Positions 25,204 to 34,215 of a DNA stretch of 64,000 nt are shown one piece after another. The notes beneath the pieces are model-generated. The model did not search any database, was not told where the DNA came from, and saw nothing but the letters and a program-made list of their open reading frames with translations. Position 1 is the stretch's first letter. Every line of letters starts with the position of its first letter. The stretch is taken from assembly GCA_009731375.1 (NCBI GenBank), contig BJOX01000099.1:411802-475801 (forward strand), in the 5' to 3' direction. The DNA comes from Paulinella micropora (lineage: Eukaryota > Cercozoa > Imbricatea > Euglyphida). A program made the translations under genes and the position numbers.

Positions 25204-27218
25204 AAAAAAAAAAAAAAAAAAAAAAAAAAAAGGNNNNNNNNNNNNNNNNNNNNNNNNNNNNNNNNNNNNNNNNNNNNNNNNNNNNNNNNNNNNNNNNNNN
25301 NNNNNNNNNNNNNNNNNNNNNNNNNNNNNNNNNNNNNNNNNNNNNNNNNNNNNNNNNNNNNNNNNNNNNNNNCCTCCCCTCTCTCTTCTACCGCCTCCGC
25401 CTCCTCTGAGAATCCCTCCTCCTCCTCCTCCTCCTCCTCCTCTTTTTCTTCTTCTTCTTCTTCTTCTTCTTCTTCTTCTTCTTCTTCCTCCTCCTCCTCC
25501 TCCTCCTCCTCCTCCTCCTCCTTCTCTTCCATATCCTCTTCATCCTACGATACATCCAGTTCTGAGTTTCGCGTCGTTGGCACTGCCGGGCTTGGGGCGG
25601 GATGGCGGGGGACACATGGAAAGTGGCTGAAACGCGGTGTTCAAAACAAAAACGTAAAATACCTACGGCAGTTACTCCAAGGCAAGCCGTTAGCAGTGGA
25701 AAATGGGACTGGTGCTGTCAAAGATAGAGGTGTGTTGACGACATTTAGATGGCTAAATCGTTTATTTTTGGCCTCATTTTTCTAGTCAATAGTGATGCTA
25801 CAACAGCTTTGAAGCAATTTTTGAAAGGCTCAGGACAAAAGCTATCAAAAGACTTGCTTTGAATTGTCGTATCTTAAAATTGATCAGGAAAAATGAGTTC
25901 AAAGTTGGACGTGTGTTCCACCTGGTGTGTGTGTGCGTGTATGATTGACGGACGGACCAGCCGTTCGAATAGCGAAAAGAAGAAAAAGAGAAACAGCTTG
26001 TCTGCTTTTAGGGAGCGGGGTGGGGAGGGATAGTGGGGTGTGTGTGCGTATGGAGGGGATTTGGTAATTGTGCAGGGGGTTTGGTAAGGGAAGGGGAGTA
26101 ACTCGCAAGGAGTGGGAAATGGGAAAATATTTTGTGTGTGTGTGTGGATAATGGTTGCTTGATTAGAGGCCAGCGGGAAGGGCCGGCAGAAGGAGCACTT
26201 GGACCGTCTGCTGCGGGATATTGGCTGGGAGCAGGTATGTTACGAAAGTGATATATCTTATGTACGCTGTTTCTTGTGGTTGGTTTGATAACTTTTTCTT
26301 GTTGTTGACGGTTAAGATGACGTTTTCGAGCTTCTTGTTTTTGCTTCCACTGCTCTCTCTTTGTCATAATTGTAGTTCTTGTTATTTGTCTGCTTGTTTG
26401 TCTGTTTTGTGACAGTTGCGTGTATGTCTGAAAATCCACGAGGAAGCTAATAATTATGTTTCTTGTTGCCTTCTTGTTCTGAGGTGTAACTTTTGCTGGG
26501 TTATTGTGTTTTTAGTACTTTATATGTGCTGTGGTTGTTTGTGGTTATTATTTGTGTTCCATTGGTGATTGTTGTTATGATTTTTGGTGCTTGCTACTGC
26601 TGCTGCTGTTGGTGCTGGTGTTGTTGCTGCTACTGCTGCTAACATAATGCTCCTACTGCTGATGAGGCTGTTAGCGTGTTGTTATGCTTATCCTTTACAC
26701 TGTCTTGAACATGGGGGCTGCTGGGTAGGCAGAAATCGTATGTATGCATGTATGCATGTATGCATGTATGTATGTATGTGTAATGCAATGCAATATAATG
26801 TAATGTAATGTAATGTAATGTAATAATGCAATGTAATTTAATGTAATGTAATGTAGTGTAGTGTAGTGTAATGTAATGTAATGTAAATGTAAATGTAAAT
26901 GTAAATAAAAATGTACATGTAAATGTAAATGTAAATGTAAATGTAAATGTAAATGTAAACATAAATGTAAAGTAAATGTAAATGTAAATGTAGTGTAACG
27001 TAACGTAACGTAACGTAACGTAATGTAATGTAATGTAATGTAATGTATGTATGTATGTATGTATGTATGTATTTCTGTATGTATATGTGCTGGTGGTGTT
27101 GCTTCAGGGTTTAGCTGCTGGTGCTCCGGGAATCTCGTGGTTGCCCCTCCAAACACAGCCCCGCCTCCTGTCTGTGCCCGACAAGATGGAAGGAGGTTCA
27201 TCAGACAGAGAGATAGAC

Positions 27219-27296
<78 letters not shown>

Positions 27297-27471
27297 GTAG
27301 ATAGATAGATAGATACATAGATACATAGAGAGGTAGGTAGGTGGGTAGGTAGGTAGGACAGATGGACAGACGGATGGATAGGTATGAACATATGCAGACA
27401 GATGGATTGAAGTCGTGAGAAGGATGCACCCCTCCTTGGCGTCTGTGCTACCTAACGATTCGAAGGACGCT

Positions 27472-27502
<31 letters not shown>

Positions 27503-27715
27503 GAAAACAAAACCAACATTAACAAGAGTTTGTGCGTGTGAGAGAGAGAGAGAGTGAGAGAGAGGGGAGGGTGATTCGGGGAGAGATATCAATTTAAGTG
27601 GGTAGGTGTGGGTAGATGTGTATACTTGTATGTGATTTCGTGTGTGTATTTCTATTATAGGCTCCTTCCACCCCGATCACATCGATTTGGTACAAGAAAA
27701 GATATTACGAGAAGA

Positions 27716-27762
<47 letters not shown>

Positions 27763-28071
27763 GAGAGAGAAAGAGAGCGAGAGCGAGGGGGGGGGGGGGG
27801 GGGGGGGAAAAAAAATNNNNNNNNNNNNNNNNNNNNNNNNNNNNNNNNNNNNNNNNNNNNNNNNNNNNNNNNNNNNNNCCCCCCCCCCCCCCCCCCCCCC
27901 CCCCCGTGCGCTCTCTCTCTCTTTCTCTCTCTCCATCGATCGCTCGCGCGTGTGTGTGCGCGCGCGCTCTCAAACATTTTTTCTGCTTTCTGGTGATTGC
28001 AGGTTGTGACTACTCCTCAGGATGGAAGTTACGTTGTATGGACTGCCAATGATAACGGAAGAGTAATATAG
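18689..28071 (+). CDS. C-terminal 16 exons of the GHMP kinase gene, unrecognised region
   Basis: Exons are 18689-18763, 19518-19756, 19991-20107, 20191-20254, 21476-21648, 21953-22046, 22201-22254, 22455-22511, 24092-24222, 24652-24691, 24791-24844, 24983-25030, 26169-26234, 27108-27195, 27661-27758 and 28003-28071 (TAG stop). Every junction keeps the frame opened by the kinase exons; the 25 exons sum to 2079 nt, an exact multiple of three (692 residues plus stop). I do not recognise this part. It includes a Pro/Ser-rich linker (in 19518-19756), a segment [20 protein letters not shown], an acidic-basic charged stretch ([12 protein letters not shown]), a helix-rich region and an ending with [13 protein letters not shown]. 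The exon 27661-27758 would encode an Arg-Glu dipeptide run from (GA)n and is the least certain. It may be a separate gene if an unseen stop and start lie near 17.2-18.7 kb, but phase continuity argues against this. Confidence 0.65.
18767..19405. repeat. (CTAT)n then long (TTC)n/(TTCC)n/(TTTC)n polypyrimidine tract
   Basis: More than 500 bp of nearly pure pyrimidine on the sense strand (18870-19405), starting just after the donor of exon 18689-18763. Long Ser/Phe/Leu-type frames through it are not genes. Confidence 0.97.
20480..21420. repeat. (TTC)n, (CTACTA)n and (GAA)n compound array
   Basis: Intronic trinucleotide array of about 940 bp: TTC-type (20488-20910, with CTTCCG and CTCCTT sub-arrays), CTA-type (20911-21122), then GAA-type (21123-21420). 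The outer TTC and GAA blocks are complementary and could pair across the CTA core. Confidence 0.97.
21659..21945. repeat. (CT)n, (CGCT)n, (CTAT)n and (CTAC)n
   Basis: Pyrimidine-rich intron between exons 21476-21648 and 21953-22046, which leaves only the acceptor GCTGTTACAG as ordinary sequence. Confidence 0.95.
22517..22764. repeat. (GATA)n array
   Basis: Begins five bases after the donor of exon 22455-22511. Followed by about 90 bp of unique sequence and then the 818 bp gap 22856-23673. Confidence 0.97.
23674..23924 (+). repeat. (GA)n with decoy copy of exon 22455-22511, donor side
   Basis: Within (GA)n, 23774-23814 repeats the last 14 codons of exon 22455-22511 ([11 protein letters not shown], then Asn instead of Gln) and a GTCAGA donor. 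It lies beyond the assembly gap, about 1.3 kb downstream of the true exon. Confidence 0.85.
24227..24378. repeat. (CTAT)n and (CTAC)n
   Basis: Begins a few bases after the donor of exon 24092-24222. Confidence 0.95.
24440..24651 (+). repeat. (CATA)n with decoy acceptor for exon 24652-24691
   Basis: The sequence ACTGCCTACCTGTGTAG then ACAAGAC at 24504-24530 is a diverged copy of the true acceptor and exon start ACTGCCAACCTGTGTAG/GCAAGAAAG at 24635-24660. A second related pair, CTTCATTCAAATACAT, occurs at 24459 and 24536, so the unit is about 75-130 bp. Confidence 0.7.
25159..25530. repeat. Poly-G, poly-A, gap, then (CTC)n/(CTT)n
   Basis: Homopolymers next to 139 Ns, then a pyrimidine trinucleotide block. 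Sequence 25031-26168 otherwise holds no exon I can support; an open stretch at 25555-25700 ([15 protein letters not shown] reading) has no matching splice phase. Confidence 0.8.
26760..27072. repeat. (TAATG)n / (TAAATG)n / (TAACG)n satellite
   Basis: Pentamer and hexamer array of about 300 bp between exons 26169-26234 and 27108-27195. The same pentamer family occurs at 51061-51690 (as ATTAC) and 53030-53470. Confidence 0.95.
27209..27350. repeat. (GATA)n / (GTAG)n microsatellite
   Basis: Follows the donor of exon 27108-27195 by 14 bases. Confidence 0.95.
27720..27905. repeat. (GA)n, poly-G, gap, poly-C
   Basis: The (GA)n part overlaps the end of the proposed exon 27661-27758. The poly-G and poly-C runs flank 62 Ns and are probably artefactual in length. 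Confidence 0.85.
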
Positions 28072-28398
28072 TTACATGTCCTTTCATGATATGATGCATT
28101 GGATGTAATTTTCACACCTTTATGCACCCTCTCTGGTGGACGAGATAAAAAAAGAAAGAAACAAAGAAATCAAGAAAAGAAAGAACGCAAAGAAGACAGG
28201 CGAAGCAACGAGCGAACAAACGAAAGTAGTTAGACAAAAACAGAATTTCTCAGATTCATCGATTGAAGAAAACATAGGATGAATTTTACAAAAATCTCTT
28301 TGGATGAGATAACTCATATTTGAATCAGTAATGAAAAAGAAATTTTATTGCTATTTTTCTATGCAAAAATATTTTATTCAAAGAATGAATACCTTTCC

Positions 28399-28432
<34 letters not shown>
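28072..28432. other. 3' flank of the GHMP kinase gene, no gene seen
   Basis: AT-rich sequence after the TAG stop. No canonical AATAAA is evident close to the stop. It ends in (ATT)n at 28403-28431, which leads into repeat A. Confidence 0.5.
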
Positions 28433-28519
28433 GGACACCGTGATAGCCCAGTGGTCAAGTTCTACCATCTGGGCCCTGTCGCCAGTTCGATTCCCGTCGG
28501 TGCCACCAGTATTTTCATT
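28433..28519 (+). mobile_element. SINE-like repeat A, tRNA-like head (copy A2, cut by gap)
   Basis: Head of the repeat with pol III box A (TAGCCCAGTGG) and box B (AGTTCGATTCC) and the 3' CGGTGCCACCA end of a tRNA-like acceptor stem. Preceded by (ATT)n; the rest is lost in the gap 28520-29188. Confidence 0.85.
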
Positions 28520-29188
28520 NNNNNNNNNNNNNNNNNNNNNNNNNNNNNNNNNNNNNNNNNNNNNNNNNNNNNNNNNNNNNNNNNNNNNNNNNNNNNNNNN
28601 NNNNNNNNNNNNNNNNNNNNNNNNNNNNNNNNNNNNNNNNNNNNNNNNNNNNNNNNNNNNNNNNNNNNNNNNNNNNNNNNNNNNNNNNNNNNNNNNNNNN
28701 NNNNNNNNNNNNNNNNNNNNNNNNNNNNNNNNNNNNNNNNNNNNNNNNNNNNNNNNNNNNNNNNNNNNNNNNNNNNNNNNNNNNNNNNNNNNNNNNNNNN
28801 NNNNNNNNNNNNNNNNNNNNNNNNNNNNNNNNNNNNNNNNNNNNNNNNNNNNNNNNNNNNNNNNNNNNNNNNNNNNNNNNNNNNNNNNNNNNNNNNNNNN
28901 NNNNNNNNNNNNNNNNNNNNNNNNNNNNNNNNNNNNNNNNNNNNNNNNNNNNNNNNNNNNNNNNNNNNNNNNNNNNNNNNNNNNNNNNNNNNNNNNNNNN
29001 NNNNNNNNNNNNNNNNNNNNNNNNNNNNNNNNNNNNNNNNNNNNNNNNNNNNNNNNNNNNNNNNNNNNNNNNNNNNNNNNNNNNNNNNNNNNNNNNNNNN
29101 NNNNNNNNNNNNNNNNNNNNNNNNNNNNNNNNNNNNNNNNNNNNNNNNNNNNNNNNNNNNNNNNNNNNNNNNNNNNNNNNNNNNNNNN

Positions 29189-29566
29189 AACTCAAAACCA
29201 TTTGGTGGATGATGCTGGGGAGGAGGGTCGTTGGGCGCCTGTCGAAGATCTTAAACTCCGCCATGCCGGTTGATAGCCCGTGGACCAAGCGGATACCAAA
29301 TTGTTATGGGCGGGGTTTTGAGGTAGTTCTAGCAACCATGCTTGGTGTAAGCACTTGCACATTCGGCAACGTTTTGCAAGAGGTTGTTGGGACTGCGGAA
29401 TAACCTCGGCTTAGTGTAGTCTTGCCCTCAGGAGCTCCATCGGTGGCCCCTATAATCAGTCGAGAGACTGACTTGGTGGGGATGGAGAACCTCGAGCAAG
29501 GGCATGGAGGCTCATGTCCGGAAACGGATCGTGCCATCAGCTGCATCAGTATGCCTTAGAGGAAGT
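29189..29566 (-). mobile_element. Interspersed repeat B, diverged copy B2
   Basis: Same family as 2398-2803 and 57263-57668 but clearly older: many C/T and G/A differences (for example GCGACGACCC versus GTTGGGCGCC contexts). Truncated by the gap on its left and followed by (ATT)n at 29567-29618. Confidence 0.85.
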
Positions 29567-29567
29567 A

Positions 29568-29618
<51 letters not shown>

Positions 29619-29780
29619 GGACACCGTGATAGCCCAGTGGTCAAGTTCTACCATCTGGGCCCTGTCGCCAGTTCGATTCCCGTCGGTGCCACCAGTATTT
29701 TCATTGAACATACCGGTCTATTTCTGGACCAGTATTTTCATTGAACACATTATTATTACTATTATTACTATTACTATTAC

Positions 29781-29838
<58 letters not shown>

Positions 29839-29890
29839 GATGGAGGCGCATGTGCAGAAATGCATCAGCCATTGACAGAGAAGCACTATT
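29619..29890 (+). mobile_element. SINE-like repeat A, copy A3, interrupted by (ATT)n
   Basis: tRNA-like head at 29619-29708, followed by a duplicated ACCAGTATTTTCATTGAACA segment (29692-29711 and about 29729-29748). An (ATT)n/(ATTACT)n run then replaces the middle, and the tail GATGGAGGCGCATGTGCAG to GAGAAGCACTATT lies at about 29839-29890. The internal loss and repeat expansion show microsatellite growth inside the element. Confidence 0.85.
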
Positions 29891-30191
29891 GTTATTATTA
29901 TTNNNNNNNNNNNNNNNNNNNNNNNNNNNNNNNNNNNNNNNNNNNNNNNNNNNNNNNNNNNNNNNNNNNNNNNNNNNNNNNNNNNNNNNNNNNNNNNNNN
30001 NNNNNNNNNNNNNNNNNNNNNNNNNNNNNNNNNNNNNNNNNNNNNNNNNNNNNNNNNNNNNNNNNNNNNNNNNNNNNNNNNNNNNNNNNNNNNNNNNNNN
30101 NNNNNNNNNNNNNNNNNNNNNNNNNNNNNNNNNNNNNNNNNNNNNNNNNNNNNNNNNNNNNNNNNNNNNNNNNNNNNNNNNNNNNNNNNNN

Positions 30192-30353
30192 ACCAGTATT
30201 TTCATTGAACATACCGGTCCGTCTGGAAGTGTTGGAACTGCCCTTGCGGGGGTGTCATTAGAGCCTATCGTCAATTCTTCGTACTCCCCTCACGGGTGAG
30301 ACGATGGAGGCGCATGTGCAGATTTGCATCAGCCATTGACAGAGAAGCACCAC
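30192..30353 (+). mobile_element. SINE-like repeat A, copy A4, 3' part
   Basis: Starts at the gap edge with ACCAGTATTTTCATTGAAC and runs to the GAGAAGCAC end, then (ATT)n to 30409. It preserves the middle and tail missing from A3. Confidence 0.88.
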
Positions 30354-30410
<57 letters not shown>

Positions 30411-31120
30411 CATTATATTATGGAGGGGTGCACAGTCTGGCACCCCACGGGAAGAGGAGGTGGTCGGGCCTCTTTTGCGGAAGTGTTGGGACGCCTCCAT
30501 GACCAGCTTTAGGAAAGTTCTTCGTCCTTCAGCTGATCACTGTGGGATTTTCTACAACTGGCGCGGCTCGTGTGGCCTGTGGTTTGCAAGCAAGAGGGCA
30601 AGACGTACACAGTCGTTACGTGTTGGGGTGTGACATACCCCGCACGCTGTGTGGCCTTTGTTAGTCAGCATTGGAAAGGGGTGGTGACGTGGCAGTGCCG
30701 CAAAGGTTGGTGTGTGGTGAAAGTGTCAGTTCTCGAAGGAGACACACTGCCACAGTTATTGTTGACAAGGAAGCAGTTTTTGCTCCAAACGTTAGACTAG
30801 CTATATAGCTTCTGACTTAGGCTGTTATTTGCTGGTGGGGAGAGAGAGTAATTGTTCTTTGCCTCATTTTTTTTGTGCCACCGGTGTCTATTCTGCTTTT
30901 TATTGGATAAACCTTGTGCGCTCAGTTCCTTTGAGGTTAAATTGGCTACGCGCATACACTTACTAGTGGCCTCATCGTATTTGCCCTGAGTAAAGATTTC
31001 AGGTTTTGACTCAGTATCGCACCGCCGGAGTACGCCGGCTCCCCTACTGAACAAAGATTTACCGCCGAGCGCCGGGGTAGGTATTAATACCGCATCCGGC
31101 GGCCACACCCCTTTTGGTTT

Positions 31121-31204
<84 letters not shown>

Positions 31205-31236
31205 TATATATATATATATAATACTCTCTATCTATC

Positions 31237-31306
<70 letters not shown>

Positions 31307-31479
31307 CCTCCGGCGTGGCATTTACCTCCTGGCTAGGCACGGCATCCCGCTGCCCAAGCTCCCTCGACGGAACTCAAGTTTCGCCTCCGGTGGGGTTAGC
31401 ACTCATCCGGTGACGACCCACTCAGGCCTCGGAACAGCCTCCGAGTCAGCTACGGTACCGGCATCCGGCTCGTGCACGC
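30411..31479. other. Unassigned sequence with one open frame and TA/CT microsatellites
   Basis: An open frame at 30537-30800 on the plus strand reads without interruption to TAG (GKTYTVVTCWGVTYPARCV segment), but has no ATG and no recognised family; it may be a transposon remnant. Further on are (CA)n/(TA)n at 31122-31220, (CTAT)n/(CT)n at 31227-31302, and a GC-rich segment with CCGGCGG and CATCCGG motifs. Nothing firm. Confidence 0.35.
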
Positions 31480-31725
31480 TATATTAATACATCTTTCTCT
31501 CAGAGTGTTTCCGACAGCTTCCCACTGCAAACTAGCAGCTGCCGACTCACGAGTCACTCCGCACTGGACCGCAACGAGAGGGACCTTTACTCGAGTTTAT
31601 TGGAGATCAGTGGTCGATCCTCAACACGTCACTGTGACTAAGCGCCACACCGTTCACCCTAAACCGCCCGGCCAAAGCTTTGAATTCACCGTTACACTTA
31701 GAGTGATCATACTACTACGATTAAT
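31480..31725 (+). repeat. Interspersed repeat R, left half (split by copia insertion)
   Basis: Matches the reverse complement of about 1200-1375, best around GAATTCACCGTTACAC. It ends in TTAAT (31721-31725), the target-site duplication of the retrotransposon. Confidence 0.7.
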
Positions 31726-32052
31726 CTTAGGAAGTGAGTCAGAGTGATGGGACTGATTAATACAACCGGTAGATACGTTAGTTAATAATATAAGTTATAG
31801 TTCATAGTGTGGAAAAGTAGTAATTACTGGTGTGGGTGGCAGTGGTGGCGCAAATGCAAATATGTCACGTTTGGACACATGAAATTTTGAGTTAGAGACC
31901 TGCATGAGCTGTTTCGTTCGTTTGGCGGGCTTTTCTGTGTTGATTGATTTTCCTATTAAAGGACGATTGGAGCTGGTTATTGAGTCAACCGGGGACGCCT
32001 GGGAGACGTTAAACCGGCTTCTAATATTGCAAATACTATTCAACTTCTTCAG
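31726..32052 (+). repeat. 5' LTR
   Basis: Begins CTTAGGAAG and ends CTTCTTCAG, not the usual TG...CA. Limits are set by the matching 3' LTR and by the flanking TTAAT duplication. Immediately downstream GGTTGTGAGCC is in the primer-binding-site position, but I cannot assign a tRNA. Confidence 0.9.
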
Positions 32053-32573
32053 GGTTGTGAGCCTTGTACGTGAGGAAGCACAGCAAAATCACCGGGCCAA
32101 CGTGATCCAGAGGAAAGGCTTCTACAGTCTGTGTCACACCAAAGAGTTACACAGAAGAAGGGAAGTCCATCCCAGCTGTGTTTCAGAACCACTGCGTAAA
32201 TCCGTGTGGTTGAACAGGAGGTAGAGCTCTACTAAGTGACAGAGGTCAAGCTACCGACAGGAGGCAAGAGCGAGCCTTCGGGTCAGAAGGACATCTACAG
32301 GAACTGTTTTGGGGTTTGGATCACAAAATCCCACCATCAGGCAAGCCCAGAAACTAATCTAGTGATGCTTGAGGCTTGCAGGAGTGTTGGTGGTGCAGGG
32401 TAGCTACCTGCTGAAGGAAAACCAACAGAAAAGGCCAACAGGGGATTGCTGCAAGTAGGCAATCTGCAACGTACTCTTAGCCGGGGGGGAATTTGCAGAG
32501 GGAGTGTCCGCCAGTCAGACACAAACAACAGACAGAGGACAACCACCTTTCTGGAGTATAGAGGTGACTTTCG

Positions 32574-34215
32574 ATGTCTGAAAAACAGAAAAATGGAAAG
32601 GAGGGGTCAAACATACCTTGCTATAGCGGTAGTGAAGACTGGGAAGACTTCCAACGAAGCCTAATGCTAGAGGCAGTAAGAAAAGACCTTAAGGAGGATT
32701 TGAGGACCTCAAAGGGCATAGGTTGGAAGTGCATCGTGCTAACCTCAGAAGGTTGCACATGGCTGGCAAGACAGTGCCGGAATATATGAGGCTGTGGGAG
32801 AAACATGTTAGAAAGACAACCATGGCAGCAGCAGCAAGCAGCAGCAATGCAGGTGGACAGCTAAACAGTGCATTAGGGCTGCAGGAGAGTCAAAGCATGG
32901 AAGAGGAGGATGTTATGCCAAGCTTAGAAGATGGATGCGAAGAGGCAGAGGAAAGCTCAGAAGCAGAAGACTCTGATGAGACAGAGTAGCAAGACGAGAA
33001 CAAAGACAGTGCCACTAGACGTGAATCTGCCTCAAGGAAGTACGAGACGTGAATCTGCCTCAAGGAAGTACGAGTAGGAGCAAAAGGAAAGTATGGCCAA
33101 ATCTCGCTCTCGCTCGTCGTCCCTTCCAAGCATGACTGGAAGTGCAGATGGAAGTGGAAGCCAAGGGGCAAAATGACTGTCACGTCTTCTCTCGCTACGG
33201 CAACTGCAACAGCAAAGAAGAAGAGTGCTAAGGTGCTCAAGCAGAAGCGTAGAGACAGGCAGCTAGTGGCAAGCTATGATGCCAGCTTAGTGGTGGCTGT
33301 GAGAGAGAAACGAGTGGAACTATTCACGCTCATGTACAACCACTTGCTAGGGGATGCAAAGAGGCTGGCAACAGAGTTGGTGAGAGATGGAACGCCGGAA
33401 TTTGGACAACAGCCAGATGCCATGTGGAAAAGGCTAAAGGACCGGTATGGTAACCCTAGTGACCTGCTTGAAAAGCAGAGAAAGATGGCTAGGTGGGAGT
33501 TCAATTCCTCCACCCAGTACGAAGGTCAGATTGCAGAGTTTGAGATGGTAAGGGAACAGCTGTCAAAGAAGGGGCATCACCCCTCAGACCTGAGCTTTGA
33601 ACAAATCATTCGTGATGCCAACATGGGCCCGGAGATGCGGGGCAAGGAAATCCAAAATGACTGGAAGCAGTGGCTGCTAGCTGCTGACTTTGAAAGGAAA
33701 AACAGTCATGGGACGTGCATCAATTGTGGCAGGAGTTGAAAAAGAAGGCAAAGGACATTGACCTGAAAAAGGAGAGCGGCAAATAAGAAGGCGATAGCGA
33801 ATGCAGCTAAGATAGAAAAGAAGAAGCCCTTCTCTACCCCATGCACGTACTTCAAGAAAGGGAAGTGCAAGAAGGGAGGAGATTGCCAATACCTTCATTG
33901 AACGATAAGTTGAAGGGGGTTTGCTTTCTCTTTAGTAAGGAAGGGGATTGCCGGTTTGGAAGCAAATGCAAGTTCTCGCATACCGAAAAGGGAAAGAAGG
34001 ATGGAGGGGGCACGAGGGGCAGTGACGATCAGGGCCGCACTAAACGCACCCAAAGAGGTAAGAAGGATAAGAACAAGAAGGAGAAAACGTGCTTCAACTG
34101 CAAGGGCAAGGGACATTATGCATCCAACTGCAAGAAACCTTGTCTGCGGTGTGGCGGCGATCATCCTCTTCCTAAATGCACCCATGGCCCTGACGGAGGG
34201 GGAGAGCAGCCCGGA
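32574..34215 (+). pseudogene. Gag region with tandem CCCH fingers and two zinc knuckles
   Basis: Split over several frames. The N-terminal Gag-like part lies at 32574-32789 and 33173-33739 (DRYGNPSDLLEKQRKMARWE resembles copia Gag). A first CCCH finger C-x7-C-x5-C-x3-H lies at about 33841-33900, just before a TGA. A second, C-x8-C-x5-C-x3-H, lies at about 33922-33981 in another frame. Zinc knuckles CFNCKGKGHYASNC (C-x2-C-x4-H-x4-C) and CLRCGGDHPLPKC follow at about 34090-34182. Zinc knuckles bind the element RNA; CCCH fingers are also RNA-binding folds and are unusual in copia Gag. Confidence 0.85.

Noticed and set aside
28331-30274. Long frames spanning N gaps around 28.3-30.3 kb and 57.7-59.9 kb
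   Set aside because: Ns were read as open codons; the real sequence is SINE-like A/B repeats and (ATT)n.
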